Below are positions 1 to 10,584 of a stretch of 46,524 nt of DNA, piece after piece. Position 1 is the first letter of the stretch; the number at the start of each line of letters is the position of its first letter. This stretch comes from Rhizophagus sp. LPA8_4_AMF (Eukaryota; Glomeromycota; Glomeromycetes; Glomerales; Glomeraceae), in the NCBI GenBank assembly GCA_021464525.1, contig JADRCO010000165.1:1-46524 (forward strand). Reading direction: 5' to 3'. The notes below the pieces were generated by a model. That model was not told the origin of the DNA. It worked only from the letters and a program-made list of their open reading frames with translations, and did no database searches. The translations under genes and the position numbers were made by a program.

Positions 1-28
<28 letters not shown>
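1..28. repeat. (AT)14 microsatellite at window edge
   Basis: Pure AT dinucleotide run at the very start of the window; its true length is unknown because the window cuts it. Confidence 0.95.
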
Positions 29-32
<4 letters not shown>

Positions 33-2380
33 TTATTTATTTATATTTTCAAGCAAAAACAAGAATGCCTTATAAAATTATAATTTTGAGATTTAATCAA
101 TACAATGAACCAAAGAGAATCAAGCAAAAATTTTTTAATAATAACGTATCAAATTTTTTACGGCTGTTCATGATAAATAAATAATGATTTTCACATTTTA
201 ATAAAACCTTGAATATAACGTGCTTTTATTGTTGTGGGAAATAAATATATATACAAAAAAAAACATTAAAGCCATGTGAGAACGGGAAAACGTTTCCTTT
301 AATATTATTCGACTTCCTTTTATTCAAAGTAAAATGAGTATTGTGTGGGAGTTTTCTTTTTCCTCATTTTCCGAAATATTGAATCACGTACACAAAAAAA
401 AAACCTTAAATAATCAGTGCTAAAATTTTTACACGTTAGACAATTGATAATCAAATCATTATAATCATTTTTCCCGATTTGCCCAAATTTAAATGGTAAG
501 CTGGTTAGTAATAATTTAAAGAAGAATAAAGAAAGAAAAAAATGAAAAAAAAAAAAGATTTAACAATGAATGAAAAAAAAATACAAAAAAAATTATAAAT
601 TTATTACGAATAATAAATATCCGAAATTTTTTTACATAAGACGTCTACATTGAATTTTTTTTTTATTACGTTAGGGCAAAACGGGCAGTACAAAAAAAAG
701 TGGCGGCAAAAAAATTTTATTACATATGTCGATCCCTTCGGATCATGAACTTCAAGAACAATAAGGGCCTTTATAATCCGCAGAAAATCTAGATTCTTAT
801 AATATTTTCTCTTATAAAATTTGGGCTAAGTCTGTGTAACGATTATCATCAAATCAGATTTAATGCAGCAAAAAAAAGAAAAAAAAAAATGTCAAAAGAT
901 CATCATTAAAAAAGTCCAAGATTCTAATATTCGAATAACGGGTTAATAAATTATTGCGCCATTTGTTTAACATTAAAGTATAATATATGTAAATTAAAAC
1001 CCTTTTTATTGCCTTATTTTCGAGTGGAATTTCTACTCTTCCGTCTTATATTACACAATGGAAAAATAATTTGTATATTTGTACAATAATATAAATTATT
1101 TATAATGGATTGGGGATTTCCAAAAATGAATTTATAACCAAATTCACAAAATTCTTTGAATTGTTTTGGATGGTTTTGGACTTTTGGCCAATTTTTTTGC
1201 GGCTAAATCATTTGACCGTATGTTAATTGGATAAAAGGTATTAATTGTAATTTTTAATTCATAAAGATAGAGTTGTTCCGCATTCACCCAATTAGCCCAA
1301 TTGTAAGTAGATTGATTGTTAGACAAATAATAAAACGGATGAAACGTAAACATTTAGTATTTACGTTAGAATAAAAAATAAAAAAAAAAATTTTAAAAAT
1401 GGTTTAATTGAAAGATAAAATTTTTCATTCAAAAAGATCAATGTTTATGCCTTTAGATTTAAAGTATTTTTTTTTTGTTTATAATAAAAAGATCACTGGT
1501 TATATTTTTTATTTAAAAAATATCATCATATAATGCATTCACTTATAATATTAGTGACGTAATATTCAATAAGCGATTACGGTTGTATTACATCTAATAT
1601 ATGAAATAGATATAATATGGAATCATTTTCTCACAGTTTTTCTTCTCACAGTTTTTATGCTGAAATAAATTCAGAATATCATGCCCTTAAATATAATTAT
1701 CTTGTAACTACGTGTTAGAGCAAAATATTCTTGTTATTTTTATTGACTCTAGAAAAAATAAAAAAAAATTTTCAAGTTGAGGTAGCTAATCTAGGAATTC
1801 TTTAAGGAACTTTCTATCAAAACGAATTTTGATTTATTTTTTTTACCACACTTATTATTTGCGTGTGAAAATTTTTCAACCCTATTTGACCCTATTTGTT
1901 ATGTGTACCTTATCAGATTTTTAAAGATTCGCATTAAACTATGATATTGAAGTCTGAAAATATTGATACTTTTTGTATCACAAGTGTCACAAAATAATGA
2001 ATCAAAAGTAAACAATGAAGAAAAAAATTAGTTTGTTTTGTTGGGGCGTTAAATTTTTTTCGTCTAGAACATAGAAAATTCCCCAATATTAAAATTACGT
2101 CGGGATGAGACATATCATTTTATGGTAAATTCTCCGAAATATTCCGTTAATTGACCATAAAGCGTGTAACGATCTCCACGAGTTACATTTTTGTAATGCG
2201 TCCGAGTTATTCCGTTTTTAAAGTACAATTAACTGTTGCCATTTCCTTTCGAGGTAAATTAGAACGATCAATTTAGTGGGATTTCCTTAATTATATTTTA
2301 CTCAAATTTATTTAAATAGGGAGCATTCGGACTCAATTTATGCGATCTTCCATAAAAAGGAAATTGAAATATTTACAATC
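29..2380. other. Intergenic, upstream of the NRAMP gene
   Basis: A/T-rich sequence with many A and T runs. The only ORF over 60 codons (1144-1353, minus) has no recognisable domain, no neighbouring exon and low-complexity composition, so I do not call it. The last 200 bp before 2381 should hold the NRAMP promoter; an A/T-rich ATTTAAATA at about 2311 is the nearest TATA-like element, but it is weak. Confidence 0.6.
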
Positions 2381-4277
2381 ATGAATTATCCAACGAAAGA
2401 TAGTTTAGCTGTATCTCAAAATGATTTTAATTCAAATGTTATATCTAATAATTCTCTTAACGATCCTACAAGAAACCTTGGATCTGTAAAAGATGATAAA
2501 TTCGATGTAGCGACTAAAGATAATGTTAAAGATGAAAAAAATTCAAACGTTAAAGATAAATTATCTACATTTTTAGTAAATTTTAAAAATTTTTTAGGAT
2601 TTGTGGGTCCAGGTTATGGTAAGTTAAAAAAAAGTAAAGATTTGATAATATTGATAAAATATTAATAAATTTTTATTAATTTGATTAATTTTTAGTTATT
2701 GCGGTCGGTTATCTTGACCCTGGTAATTGGGCAACTGACCTTACCGGTATTTTTTTTTTCTTTTTTTTTTTTCGTCATTATTCTTTTTTTTTTTCATCAA
2801 CATTCTTTTAGATTAATACTTTTTTTTTTTGATTAAGGCGGTTCACAATTTGGTTATTCACTCTTATTCATCATCTTTTGCTCTAATTTGGCTGCCATGT
2901 TATTACAAAGTTTGGCGATTAAATTGGGTGTTGTTACAGGAATGGGTAAGTTAAATTATATGACCAGTTTGGGTTCCGGTTTAAGTGATTAAATTATTAA
3001 ATTTATATTTATTTTTTTTTTTTTAAATAGATTTGGCTCAAGCTTGCAAACATTTTTTTCCTAAATATCTAAATTATTTTCTTTACGTATTATGTGAATG
3101 CGCAATCATTGCTACAGATTTAGCAGAAGTTATTGGAAGTGCGATCGCTCTTAAAATGTTATTTAATTTACCTTTACCTTGGGGAGTTGCAATTACAGCT
3201 TTAGACGTCATGGTCATATTATTGGTTTATCGTGATAATAGTATGAAAGCATCTCGAATTTTGGAATCTCTTGTAATGTTATTAGTAGGAGCTGTTGGAA
3301 TATGTTTTCTTTTAGAATTAGTTTATTCTCAACCTAATTCTACCGATGTTTTAAAAGGTTATTTACCTAGTTCAGGAATTTTTACAAATCCTGAACAATT
3401 ATATATTGCTATAGGAATTATAGGTGCTACAGTAATGCCACATAATTTATATTTACATTCACATTTAGTTAAAGTAAGAAAAATTCAAGAACAAGAAAAT
3501 AATAATCATAAAATTGGACAAGATATTGGAACTGATAAAAAAATCTTTAAATCAATTATAACAAAATTAATGAACCTATCAGTAATAGATTCATCTGTAG
3601 CTTTAACTTTTGCACTTTTTGTTAATTCATCAATTTTAATAGTAGCTGCATCAAATTTTTATTATAAAAATACTCAAGAAAATGTTGCAACATTATTTGA
3701 TGCTCATGAATTATTAACTAGATATCTTGGAACACCTGCTGGTACAATTTTTGCTTTAGCTTTATTAATAGCAGGTCAAAGTTCTACTTTAACTGCTACT
3801 ATAGCAGGACAAATTGTTATGGAAGGTTTTATGGGTTGGAAAATTCGAGCTTGGGTAAGAAGACTTATAACTCGATGTTTTGCTATTGTACCAGCTATGA
3901 TTATAGCTATAGTTAGTGGTGAAAATGGTTTAAATGATACTTTGGTTGCTAGTCAAGTTGCTTTAAGTATTCAACTTCCTTTCGCTGTTATACCTTTAGT
4001 TTATTTTACTAGTAGTAAAAAATGTATGAAAGTTAATGTAAGAGATGTATTTAAAAATGATGAAAATGATGAAACAAATGATAAAGTTGAAGAAAATAAT
4101 AATAATGATGATGATACTAAAATTACTATAGAACAAAAAGATGTAAGTCCATATGTAATATTCCGTAATACTATGGTAATAATTATACTTGCTAGTATAG
4201 TTAGCGGTATTATTCTTGGATTAGATGTTTATCTTGTTATTGCGACAATTAAAGGAGCGATTCAAGGTACTTTGTAA
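2381..4277 (+). CDS. NRAMP-family divalent metal transporter (Smf/Nramp type)
   Basis: The product should be a proton-coupled importer of Mn2+, Fe2+ and related divalent ions in the plasma or an internal membrane. Four exons fit exactly: 2381-2618, 2696-2746, 2838-2945 and 3031-4277, all introns in phase 1 with GTAAGT or GTATTT donors, giving 547 aa, close to yeast Smf1. Exon 2 carries the TM1 signature DPGNW (about residues 87-91), whose Asp and Asn bind metal. MPHNLYLHS (268-276) is the TM6 hallmark, with the metal-binding Met. About ten hydrophobic segments follow the soluble N-terminus of about 70 residues. A run very rich in Asp, Glu and Asn (about residues 474-500) forms a loop before the last membrane segments and is probably cytosolic. 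The start is the first ATG of the frame. Which of Mn or Fe is preferred cannot be read from the sequence. Confidence 0.95.
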
Positions 4278-4400
4278 AAAAGAAAAAAATGGAGAATTAT
4301 AGGAGCGATTCATGGTACTTATTAAAGGAGCGGTTCATGGTATTTTTGTAAAAGAAAAATGGTGAACTATAGGGAGCGATTTCAAAGGAATGATGATGAT
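4252..4400 (+). repeat. Degenerate tandem copies of the NRAMP stop-codon region
   Basis: The segment GGAGCGATTCAAGGTACTT, which ends the NRAMP reading frame, recurs downstream as GGAGCGATTCATGGTACTT, GGAGCGGTTCATGGTATTT and GGGAGCGATTTCAAAGG, each followed by a variant of AAAAATGGAGAATTATA. This is a short tandem array begun from the last coding codons and now in the 3' UTR. Confidence 0.85.
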
Positions 4401-5857
4401 GAAAAACTTGTACAATAATTATAATAATTATTCAAACTATATACATTATTAATAGAAATTAATAAAATACTATATATATTATTACAATTTATAAAAAATT
4501 TACAATTGATTTATAATCTATGAATTACTAATTTCCGATTTATTTCCGATTTATTATTTCATTATTTTTACGGGCAAATCAAGAGTATCCCTTAAGGACG
4601 CGGAGTATAGTTATTAGGGAATATCGGTATATCGGTCTTTTTCCGATATCTCCATATATATTATTCATAATATCTCCATAATATATCTAAAATATCTCTC
4701 CATAATATATCTAAAATATCTCTCCATAATATATCTATAATATCTCTATATGGTTATAACCCCATCCAAATAATTAGAATGTTTATCGATTTTTTTTTTT
4801 TTTTTTTTTTTTTTTGTGTTACAAAAAAAAATTTGATTTGATTTTTTTAATGAAACCGGTATAATAAATTGTTTATGGAAGGTATTACCCAAATTTATAT
4901 TTATTTTGTTGTGTGAAAAATTTTTATAATTATAATAATCATAAATTAATTAAATGAAATACAATGTTCTTTTAACAAAATAATTTTTAATTGGTTCTTT
5001 TTTTTTTTCGGTAATCGGTAGTACTTGATTTTTCTTTATCCTAAAAAAATGAAATAATTTTTTTTTTTTTTTCATATGAAAAAAGTAACTGTTTTTAATA
5101 TATCCATATTTAGATTACATTTCATCGGATATATGCCGATGTATATATATATATACATATATACAGGAATTAAACCGATTATTGTATGTATAAACTTAAG
5201 AATCGGAATGAATATTCCTTTTTATGATTACGGAGTAAGAATTCCCTTGATTTAAAAAAATTTTTAAAAAAATCGGGACTTGAATCTTGATCAAATGATC
5301 AAAAAATAACATGATGAAAAACGGGAAATACGGATTGACGATATTTTTTTAATGTGTTACGACGCGAAAAATAAAAAAAATAAATAATAAAATTTTTTCA
5401 CACTAATAGGAAAATCCTTAACTGAGGTACATATAAAAAACAATTGTAAATCTTTATAAACTATTAATAAAGTTTTTTTTTAAGATTTTTGTAACATTTA
5501 ATCATTGGTTTTAAGAAGAAATGATTATAATTGGAATGACGAAGAATAAAGATGTACGACATACCTAAATATATTAATAGTATATACAAACAAAACATTT
5601 AAATATAGCCCCTTGCATCCACGTTGTAATCTAAGATCAAAAGTTATTGGTTTTTAATTGATAATTAAGAAAAAGATTTATTTACTGTAAATATAATATA
5701 TTATACATATACATACATTTTGTATATATACACAGTACATTTTTTTTATTTTTTTTATTTTCTAAAAAATAGAAATAATTAATATTAATATCTCTATATA
5801 TCTCTCACAAATTCAACCTTTTTTTTTAAAAAAAAAACTGGTTTTTTTTAATAAAAA
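4401..5857. other. Intergenic with simple repeats
   Basis: No ORF of note. It holds a hairpin with an ATATCGG/CCGATAT stem near 4636-4660, the 24-bp tandem array listed separately, a T22-type tract near 4790 and an AT-rich palindrome near 5140-5162. The leader just before 5858 is a T-run, A-run, T-run, A-run stack typical of the starts in this window. Confidence 0.6.
4649..4750. repeat. 24-bp tandem repeat, about 3.5 copies
   Basis: The unit contains ATATCTCTCCATAATATATC and repeats nearly perfectly, the last copy being degenerate (ATATCTCTATATGG). Minisatellite in intergenic DNA. Confidence 0.85.
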
Positions 5858-6755
5858 ATGATTTTACCTATTGAAATTATTTCTGAAATATTTAATAATC
5901 TTTCAACAAGATTATTATGCAAATATTCTGTTGTCTCTCGTAATGTAAATCATGAAATAAAAAAAATAATTGTAAAAAGATTTAATAATGTATTTTTAGA
6001 TTCCGATAAACGTTTATTGGTAAGCATAATTTTTTTTTGTCATAAAGACAAAAAGTTTATTATCAAAGTATCAAAAAAAAAATAAAATAAAATAAACCAA
6101 TTAAATTATATAAATAATTTTTCTTTATTAGGTGTACATGTCAAGATACGATTTGCTCGAATTATCACAAGTTTATTACGCATTTGATTTGGGATTTAAA
6201 TCCTTAAATACAGAAAATTTAAATTCAATATTTTCAATTTATCAAAAACCATCATCATCATATAAATTTAATCATACTCCATTAGGATTAAAATTACGTG
6301 GTGGGGGTGTGTTTAATAGTAAACCATTAAATTCTTGTATAACATATTTGGGATGGGGAGCAACATCGGAAGAAAAGGAAGCTAGAATATATATTTTTGA
6401 TTCGGACATTTCTCATACAAATGACATTTTACCGTGTCACTATGTTACTAATGGAAAATTAATTACACCTATAGATGGTTGTAAATTAAGTAAAGGATCA
6501 TGGAATGCTTCACTGTTACAAAAGAATAAAAAAAAAATATCGAAAACTGTATTTTCTGGTAAAAATGAATTAAATGATAGTATAGGAATCTCTTGTGTAA
6601 TTGGAATGTTGAAATCTGTTTCAATTAAGGCTGATGCATTATTGGTTGCTTATGAGGAAAAGAAAAGAGATAAATCTTCTACAGGTGTAAAATATTTAAT
6701 AATGAGTGGTGGGGAACAACATTTGAAACAAAAGAAAACTTGTATTATTTCTTAA
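5858..6755 (+). CDS. Small F-box-like protein, C-terminal domain unidentified
   Basis: Two exons, 5858-6019 and 6132-6755 (donor GTAAGC, acceptor TTATTAG, phase 0), give 261 aa. Exon 1 is almost exactly a short F-box-like helix set: LPIEIISEIFNNL, then LCKYSVVSRNVNHEI and a basic helix. F-box proteins usually pair this with Skp1 and recruit substrates to SCF ubiquitin ligases, which would put it in the cytoplasm or nucleus. Residues 55-261 form a mixed alpha/beta domain with a Gly-rich turn (LKLRGGGVF) and a later IGISCVIGML segment. I do not recognise it: it has no leucine-rich repeat, WD or kelch pattern. Such F-box genes are much expanded in Glomeromycotina. The start is the first ATG after a homopolymer stack. 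F-box role is an inference from the N-terminus only. Confidence 0.7.
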
Positions 6756-7161
6756 TTCGGGAATCGGGCGAATTGTATTTTTTTTTTCTTACTTCTTTTT
6801 GTTAAATAATTAAAAGTTACATAAATTACATACATAAAATATTTTTATTGATATTTTCTTATATCGAAACAAAAAAGAATAATTATATTTGGATTTTTAT
6901 TGGTTTATAACATTTATCTGCAAAAAAAAAATAAATTGACTTGTTACCCATTTTCGTATAATATAAATAAGATTTCGAATTCGGCCGTAAAAAAAGAAGA
7001 GTAACGCAAAAAAAAAGTTTATTTGTTTGTTGTAATTAGGATAAACTTCTTACTAAAAAAACAATTTGTTCGATGTCACGGACAGCAGTGCCACTGCATT
7101 GCCCTGCAACGGTGAACGGGTAACGGGTGCAACAGGAAGGTAAATCATTTATGCGGGACGA

Positions 7162-7217
7162 AAATACAGTATTGGGCCAACATTATAGTAAATACAGTAT
7201 TTGGGCCAACATTATGT
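7162..7217. repeat. Two-copy direct repeat (about 28 bp)
   Basis: AAATACAGTATTGGGCCAAC and AAATACAGTATTTGGGCCAA are adjacent copies, each followed by CATTATAGT or CATTATGTA. TTGGGCCAA is itself a 9-bp palindrome, so this could be a paired protein-binding site as easily as a chance duplication. Confidence 0.8.
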
Positions 7218-7243
7218 AATTCTGGCCATGAAAAGTCGCCAAT

Positions 7244-7255
7244 TTTCACGTGAAA
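7244..7255. promoter_or_regulatory. Perfect 12-bp palindrome with E-box core
   Basis: TTTCACGTGAAA contains CACGTG, the usual site of bHLH or bZIP regulators in fungi. A second CACGTG lies at about 7348, downstream of the TATAAATA at 7311. Confidence 0.45.
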
Positions 7256-8019
7256 TATACGTGACATTTGTGACATTTAATACAGGTATTATTACGTAAG
7301 AGGAGAACTCTATAAATACTTATACTTTACGAGTGAGTAACGAAGATCACGTGGAGATTTCCGTCTACACGCGTCAGTCGCATCACATATCTTTACCATA
7401 CTGTAAATGATCAATTCAAATTTTAAAATTAAAATTAAACTCGTTTCACAAAGTTTAATTAATAATTAATAATCGTCACATTTCACAAATTTTCACAAAA
7501 ATTTAAAAAATTTCTAATATTTTATCTCTCCGGACTTACTATACTTTTCATTTCCTAGTGTAACGTCGTAATTTGAACGTTTTCCCCTTTAAAAAAAAAA
7601 AAAAAATATTACACATGCCATAAAGCATATCTTATATTAATCATCCTATCATATAATTGTGCATCGATGATCTGGTAACATACATGAAACATACAAAGGG
7701 GATAACATTTAACATTTGGCTAAAAATAAACTTTGAATGAAACAAACTTAATTTAGGGAACAAATAAAAACTCTTTTATCATTTAATTTTATTTCATTTA
7801 TTTATTTATTTATTATTATTATTATTATTTTTTTTCCTTTACTAGCAAGAAAAAAAAAAAAAAGAAAGAAAAAAAAAAGAAATAAAAATAGGATAATTAT
7901 TAAAATTATTATAAAAATTGGCCGTTTATACATCTAAATAAAGAAAATATATATTTCTTTGTGTTACAAAATTTTCTAAAATGATTTTTAATTAACTTAA
8001 AAAAAATTATTCGCAAAAA

Positions 8020-8229
8020 TTAGAAAGCGAATAAAGTTGTGAATAACAAAATGGCAAAACTCATGAATGACAATTCAATTATCGAAGAAGAGGAAGAATA
8101 ACTGCCGCCATATTGACGTTTATACATTGCAGTGGCTTCCGCTTGTTTAGTTTCTATTTCTTCAGCAAGAACCAAAGTAATTGCGATGAAAAGGGCAACG
8201 AGGAAAATTACAAGAGTTGATGAACGCAT
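8020..8229 (-). CDS. Small secreted, probably GPI-anchored peptide precursor
   Basis: Single exon, 69 aa. Residues 1-22 are a clean signal peptide (hydrophobic core VIFLVALFIAITLVLA, cleavage expected before EEIE). A short acidic stretch leads to a dibasic Lys-Arg at 37-38 (MYKR/QYGGSYSSSS), a typical Kex2 site. A Ser cluster (43-49) precedes a hydrophobic C-terminus (about 50-69, ending TTLFAF) as in GPI-anchor signals. The mature chain would be only 12-25 residues. It could be a cell-wall peptide, or a peptide released by Kex2 cleavage; there is no Cys, so no disulphide fold. A TATAAATA at 8341-8348 (minus strand) lies about 112 bp upstream. Function unknown; I am fairly sure it is a gene because all three signals are in the right order. 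Confidence 0.75.
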   Translation of the reverse strand: MRSSTLVIFLVALFIAITLVLAEEIETKQAEATAMYKRQYGGSYSSSSSIIELSFMSFAILLFTTLFAF

Positions 8230-8340
8230 GTTTATTAATATGTAAATTTTTTTTTTTTTTTAAAAAAAAAAAGTCGGAGTTTTGATATGAAATTTTTGAA
8301 ATTTTTTGAATTTATTAAAATTGAGAAAGAAATGGTTGCG

Positions 8341-8348
8341 TATTTATA
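8341..8348 (-). promoter_or_regulatory. TATA box of the small secreted peptide gene
   Basis: TATAAATA on the minus strand about 112 bp upstream of the ATG at 8229, followed by an A/T-rich leader with a T-run/A-run switch. Confidence 0.55.
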
Positions 8349-10440
8349 ATAATTATTACAAGACGAATTACACGAGAAATTGAAAGTTTGCGTGTAACAT
8401 TAAATTAATAACGCGACCTGATAACTTGTAAATCATCAACTATTTGGTTAGATCAAGTCCTTGGCTGAGACAAATATGAAACTGGGAGATAATTTTAATT
8501 GGGGTTTAACTAATAAAAGATTAGCCCCCGTTGAAGATGACAAGTTCAAACCGGTGACCAATCGGAATAATTGGCGCAATAAATAACGGTTATAAATTAA
8601 AATATTTCATTTTTTTTTATTAATCGATTAAAAAAAAATAAAAACGTAATACATATGATAAATTTTAAAAGAAATGAAATATTTTATCGATAAAATTTTT
8701 CTAAAAAAAGAAAAGGAAAATAATTAAAAAATACAAATTTATAAAAAGATAATTCGAATATTACTTACTTTTTCAGACATTAAACCCGGTTATAACGGAA
8801 CAAGTCGATTAAATAAGTTGGTTAATGTTTGAACGAGATAAAACAAGCATAATCATATAAACGAGCTCAAATGTATTTATCTTCAAAGGAAAATCCATGA
8901 TAATAAGATAGACGCAAAGCTTAATTTTTACCTTAAACTAAAGAAAATATAAATTATTAGAAAGATATAGAATATATAGATATATGTTTATATGTAAAAT
9001 ATATAAAATATATAAAATAAAAATTTCAATAATTCCAACCTCGAGGGAAAAATAGTTATCATATAAATTTGTTCATATTCATATATTAATAATATAATTT
9101 TTTTTTTTTTTTTTTTAAAAAAAATCTTCTTTTATCGTTCAGATTATTTATACAAAAAAATTTCTAAATTTCCAAGTTTCTATTTTCTTTTTTGATTGTT
9201 TAAAAAAAAAAAAAATCTATAAACAAAAAGAAAAGGTTCTTATTTGTGTATCTTTTACCAATTTAAATGTCGTGCATTGGTTTTTTAAAGTACGGATGTT
9301 CCTAAACGCGTTTGATTCGTCTTTTTGCATACGTAATTATAAATGACGTATATGATAACAAAGATAATGTCTCTTCAAAGTTTAAAGCTTTTCTAAAAAT
9401 TAAAAATTCTGTAAACAATGGACGTTAATGTAACATTAAATTGATCAAATATCGCGTATTTCAGCGTGGATCACAATCAAATAAATCGCCAATAAAATAT
9501 AGTACGGCATACTGGCATACTCGGCATATTTCTAATTTCTATTTATGATGTCAAAATATGCAAAATAATATTTTTTTTTTCTTCTTATCCGAATGATCCG
9601 AATATTTAAATTTTTTATGATTGTTGCTACATTTTTATTATTTTTATTATTTATTTATTTATTTATTCATTATTTGTGAATTTATGATGACTAATGTATT
9701 TTAACGAAGAAGAATACTGTTTTTTTTTTTGGGATGATAATTAAATATTTTGTCCATTGTTTGGAGAAGATTCCCAAAGTAACCAATATACCCAAAGTAA
9801 CCATAAATAAGGAAACTGGGCGAAAATATGTATGTATATATATATATATATATTTACGGTATATATATATACATATCAAGATTGGATTATCATATATTCT
9901 TAGTTTAAAGTTCAAGATTGGATGATCATTTTCTTCTTGGTTTAAAGTTCAAGATTGGATTATCATTTATTCTTGGTTTTAAAGTTCCAATATTCGAATT
10001 CTTATTTATTCCTTACGTCATAGTTGTATTATTTGTAATAATAGACAACCAATAAATTGTTTAATGGATTTCGTTGATTAATTCGATTTATTTTATTATT
10101 GTGATTATTTACCAATAGAAAATCGAACTTTACACTTAAGGAAAGTTATTATCTATCCCTCTAAGTAACTGGAATGGCTCATATATTCTATCATTAAAGT
10201 TTTAGTATGTGTTACCGATTAAATAATCAAAACAATCACCAAAATATGACTGAGAAAATTCGAATCGTCCGTTAACCAATTTTTTACAATTATGATTGGA
10301 TAATCTTTCTTTTTAAAATGATAAAAATGGTAAAGCTTTGTATTCACGCCTTATAATCCAGATAAGGAAATCGTAATGTGATATTTGTGATCGATTATGA
10401 CTGACAACGGTTTTTTTTTTTTTTATCGATTATCAAACAA
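8349..10440. other. Intergenic, repeats only
   Basis: No supported gene. Short ORFs at 9691-9925 on both strands are products of AT-repeats and are rejected. It contains ATTT microsatellites (about 9640-9668), AT tracts (9836-9876) and the tandem array at 9877-9985. Confidence 0.6.
9877..9985. repeat. Tandem repeat, about 40 bp unit, three copies
   Basis: The motif CAAGATTGGATTATCAT followed by TATTCTTAGTTTAAAGTT recurs three times with few changes (CAAGATTGGATGATCAT in the middle copy). A shorter duplication, CCCAAAGTAACCA(A/T), lies just before it at 9773-9806. Confidence 0.85.
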
Positions 10441-10522
10441 AATTATCAAAAATAAAAAAAAAAAAAAAAAAATTTTTTTTTTTTTCCCATTTTTTTTTTT
10501 TTTTTTTTTATAAAAAAAAAAT

Positions 10523-10553
<31 letters not shown>

Positions 10554-10584
10554 TTTTTCTTTCCCAGTTTTTTTTTTTTTTATA
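10441..10584 (+). repeat. Duplicated A-run/T-run stack immediately before the release-factor ATG
   Basis: Two successive blocks of a long A run, a long T run, CCCA, then another T run. The second ends TTTATA directly against the start codon. It leaves no obvious TATA box and would place long A/T hairpins in the leader. Confidence 0.7.

Larger units (their letters stand above)
6756..8019. other. Intergenic; contains a less A/T-rich promoter-like block
   Basis: No ORF over 60 codons. Positions about 7060-7400 are clearly richer in G+C than the surroundings. They carry a TATAAATA at 7311-7318, two CACGTG boxes and a short direct repeat. The rest is A/T-rich with ATT and A-run microsatellites near 7795-7885. 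Confidence 0.6.

Noticed and set aside
719..750. GATCCCTTCGGATC hairpin as an RNA gene or terminator
   Set aside because: Only a 5-bp stem with a 4-base loop; too short to support alone, and no tRNA-like boxes are nearby.
1144..1353. 69-codon ORF on the minus strand
   Set aside because: Low-complexity composition, no domain, no splice partner and no promoter signal; consistent with chance.
9691..9925. Overlapping ORFs on both strands rich in Ile and Tyr
   Set aside because: Both are made by the AT microsatellite and the neighbouring tandem repeats.
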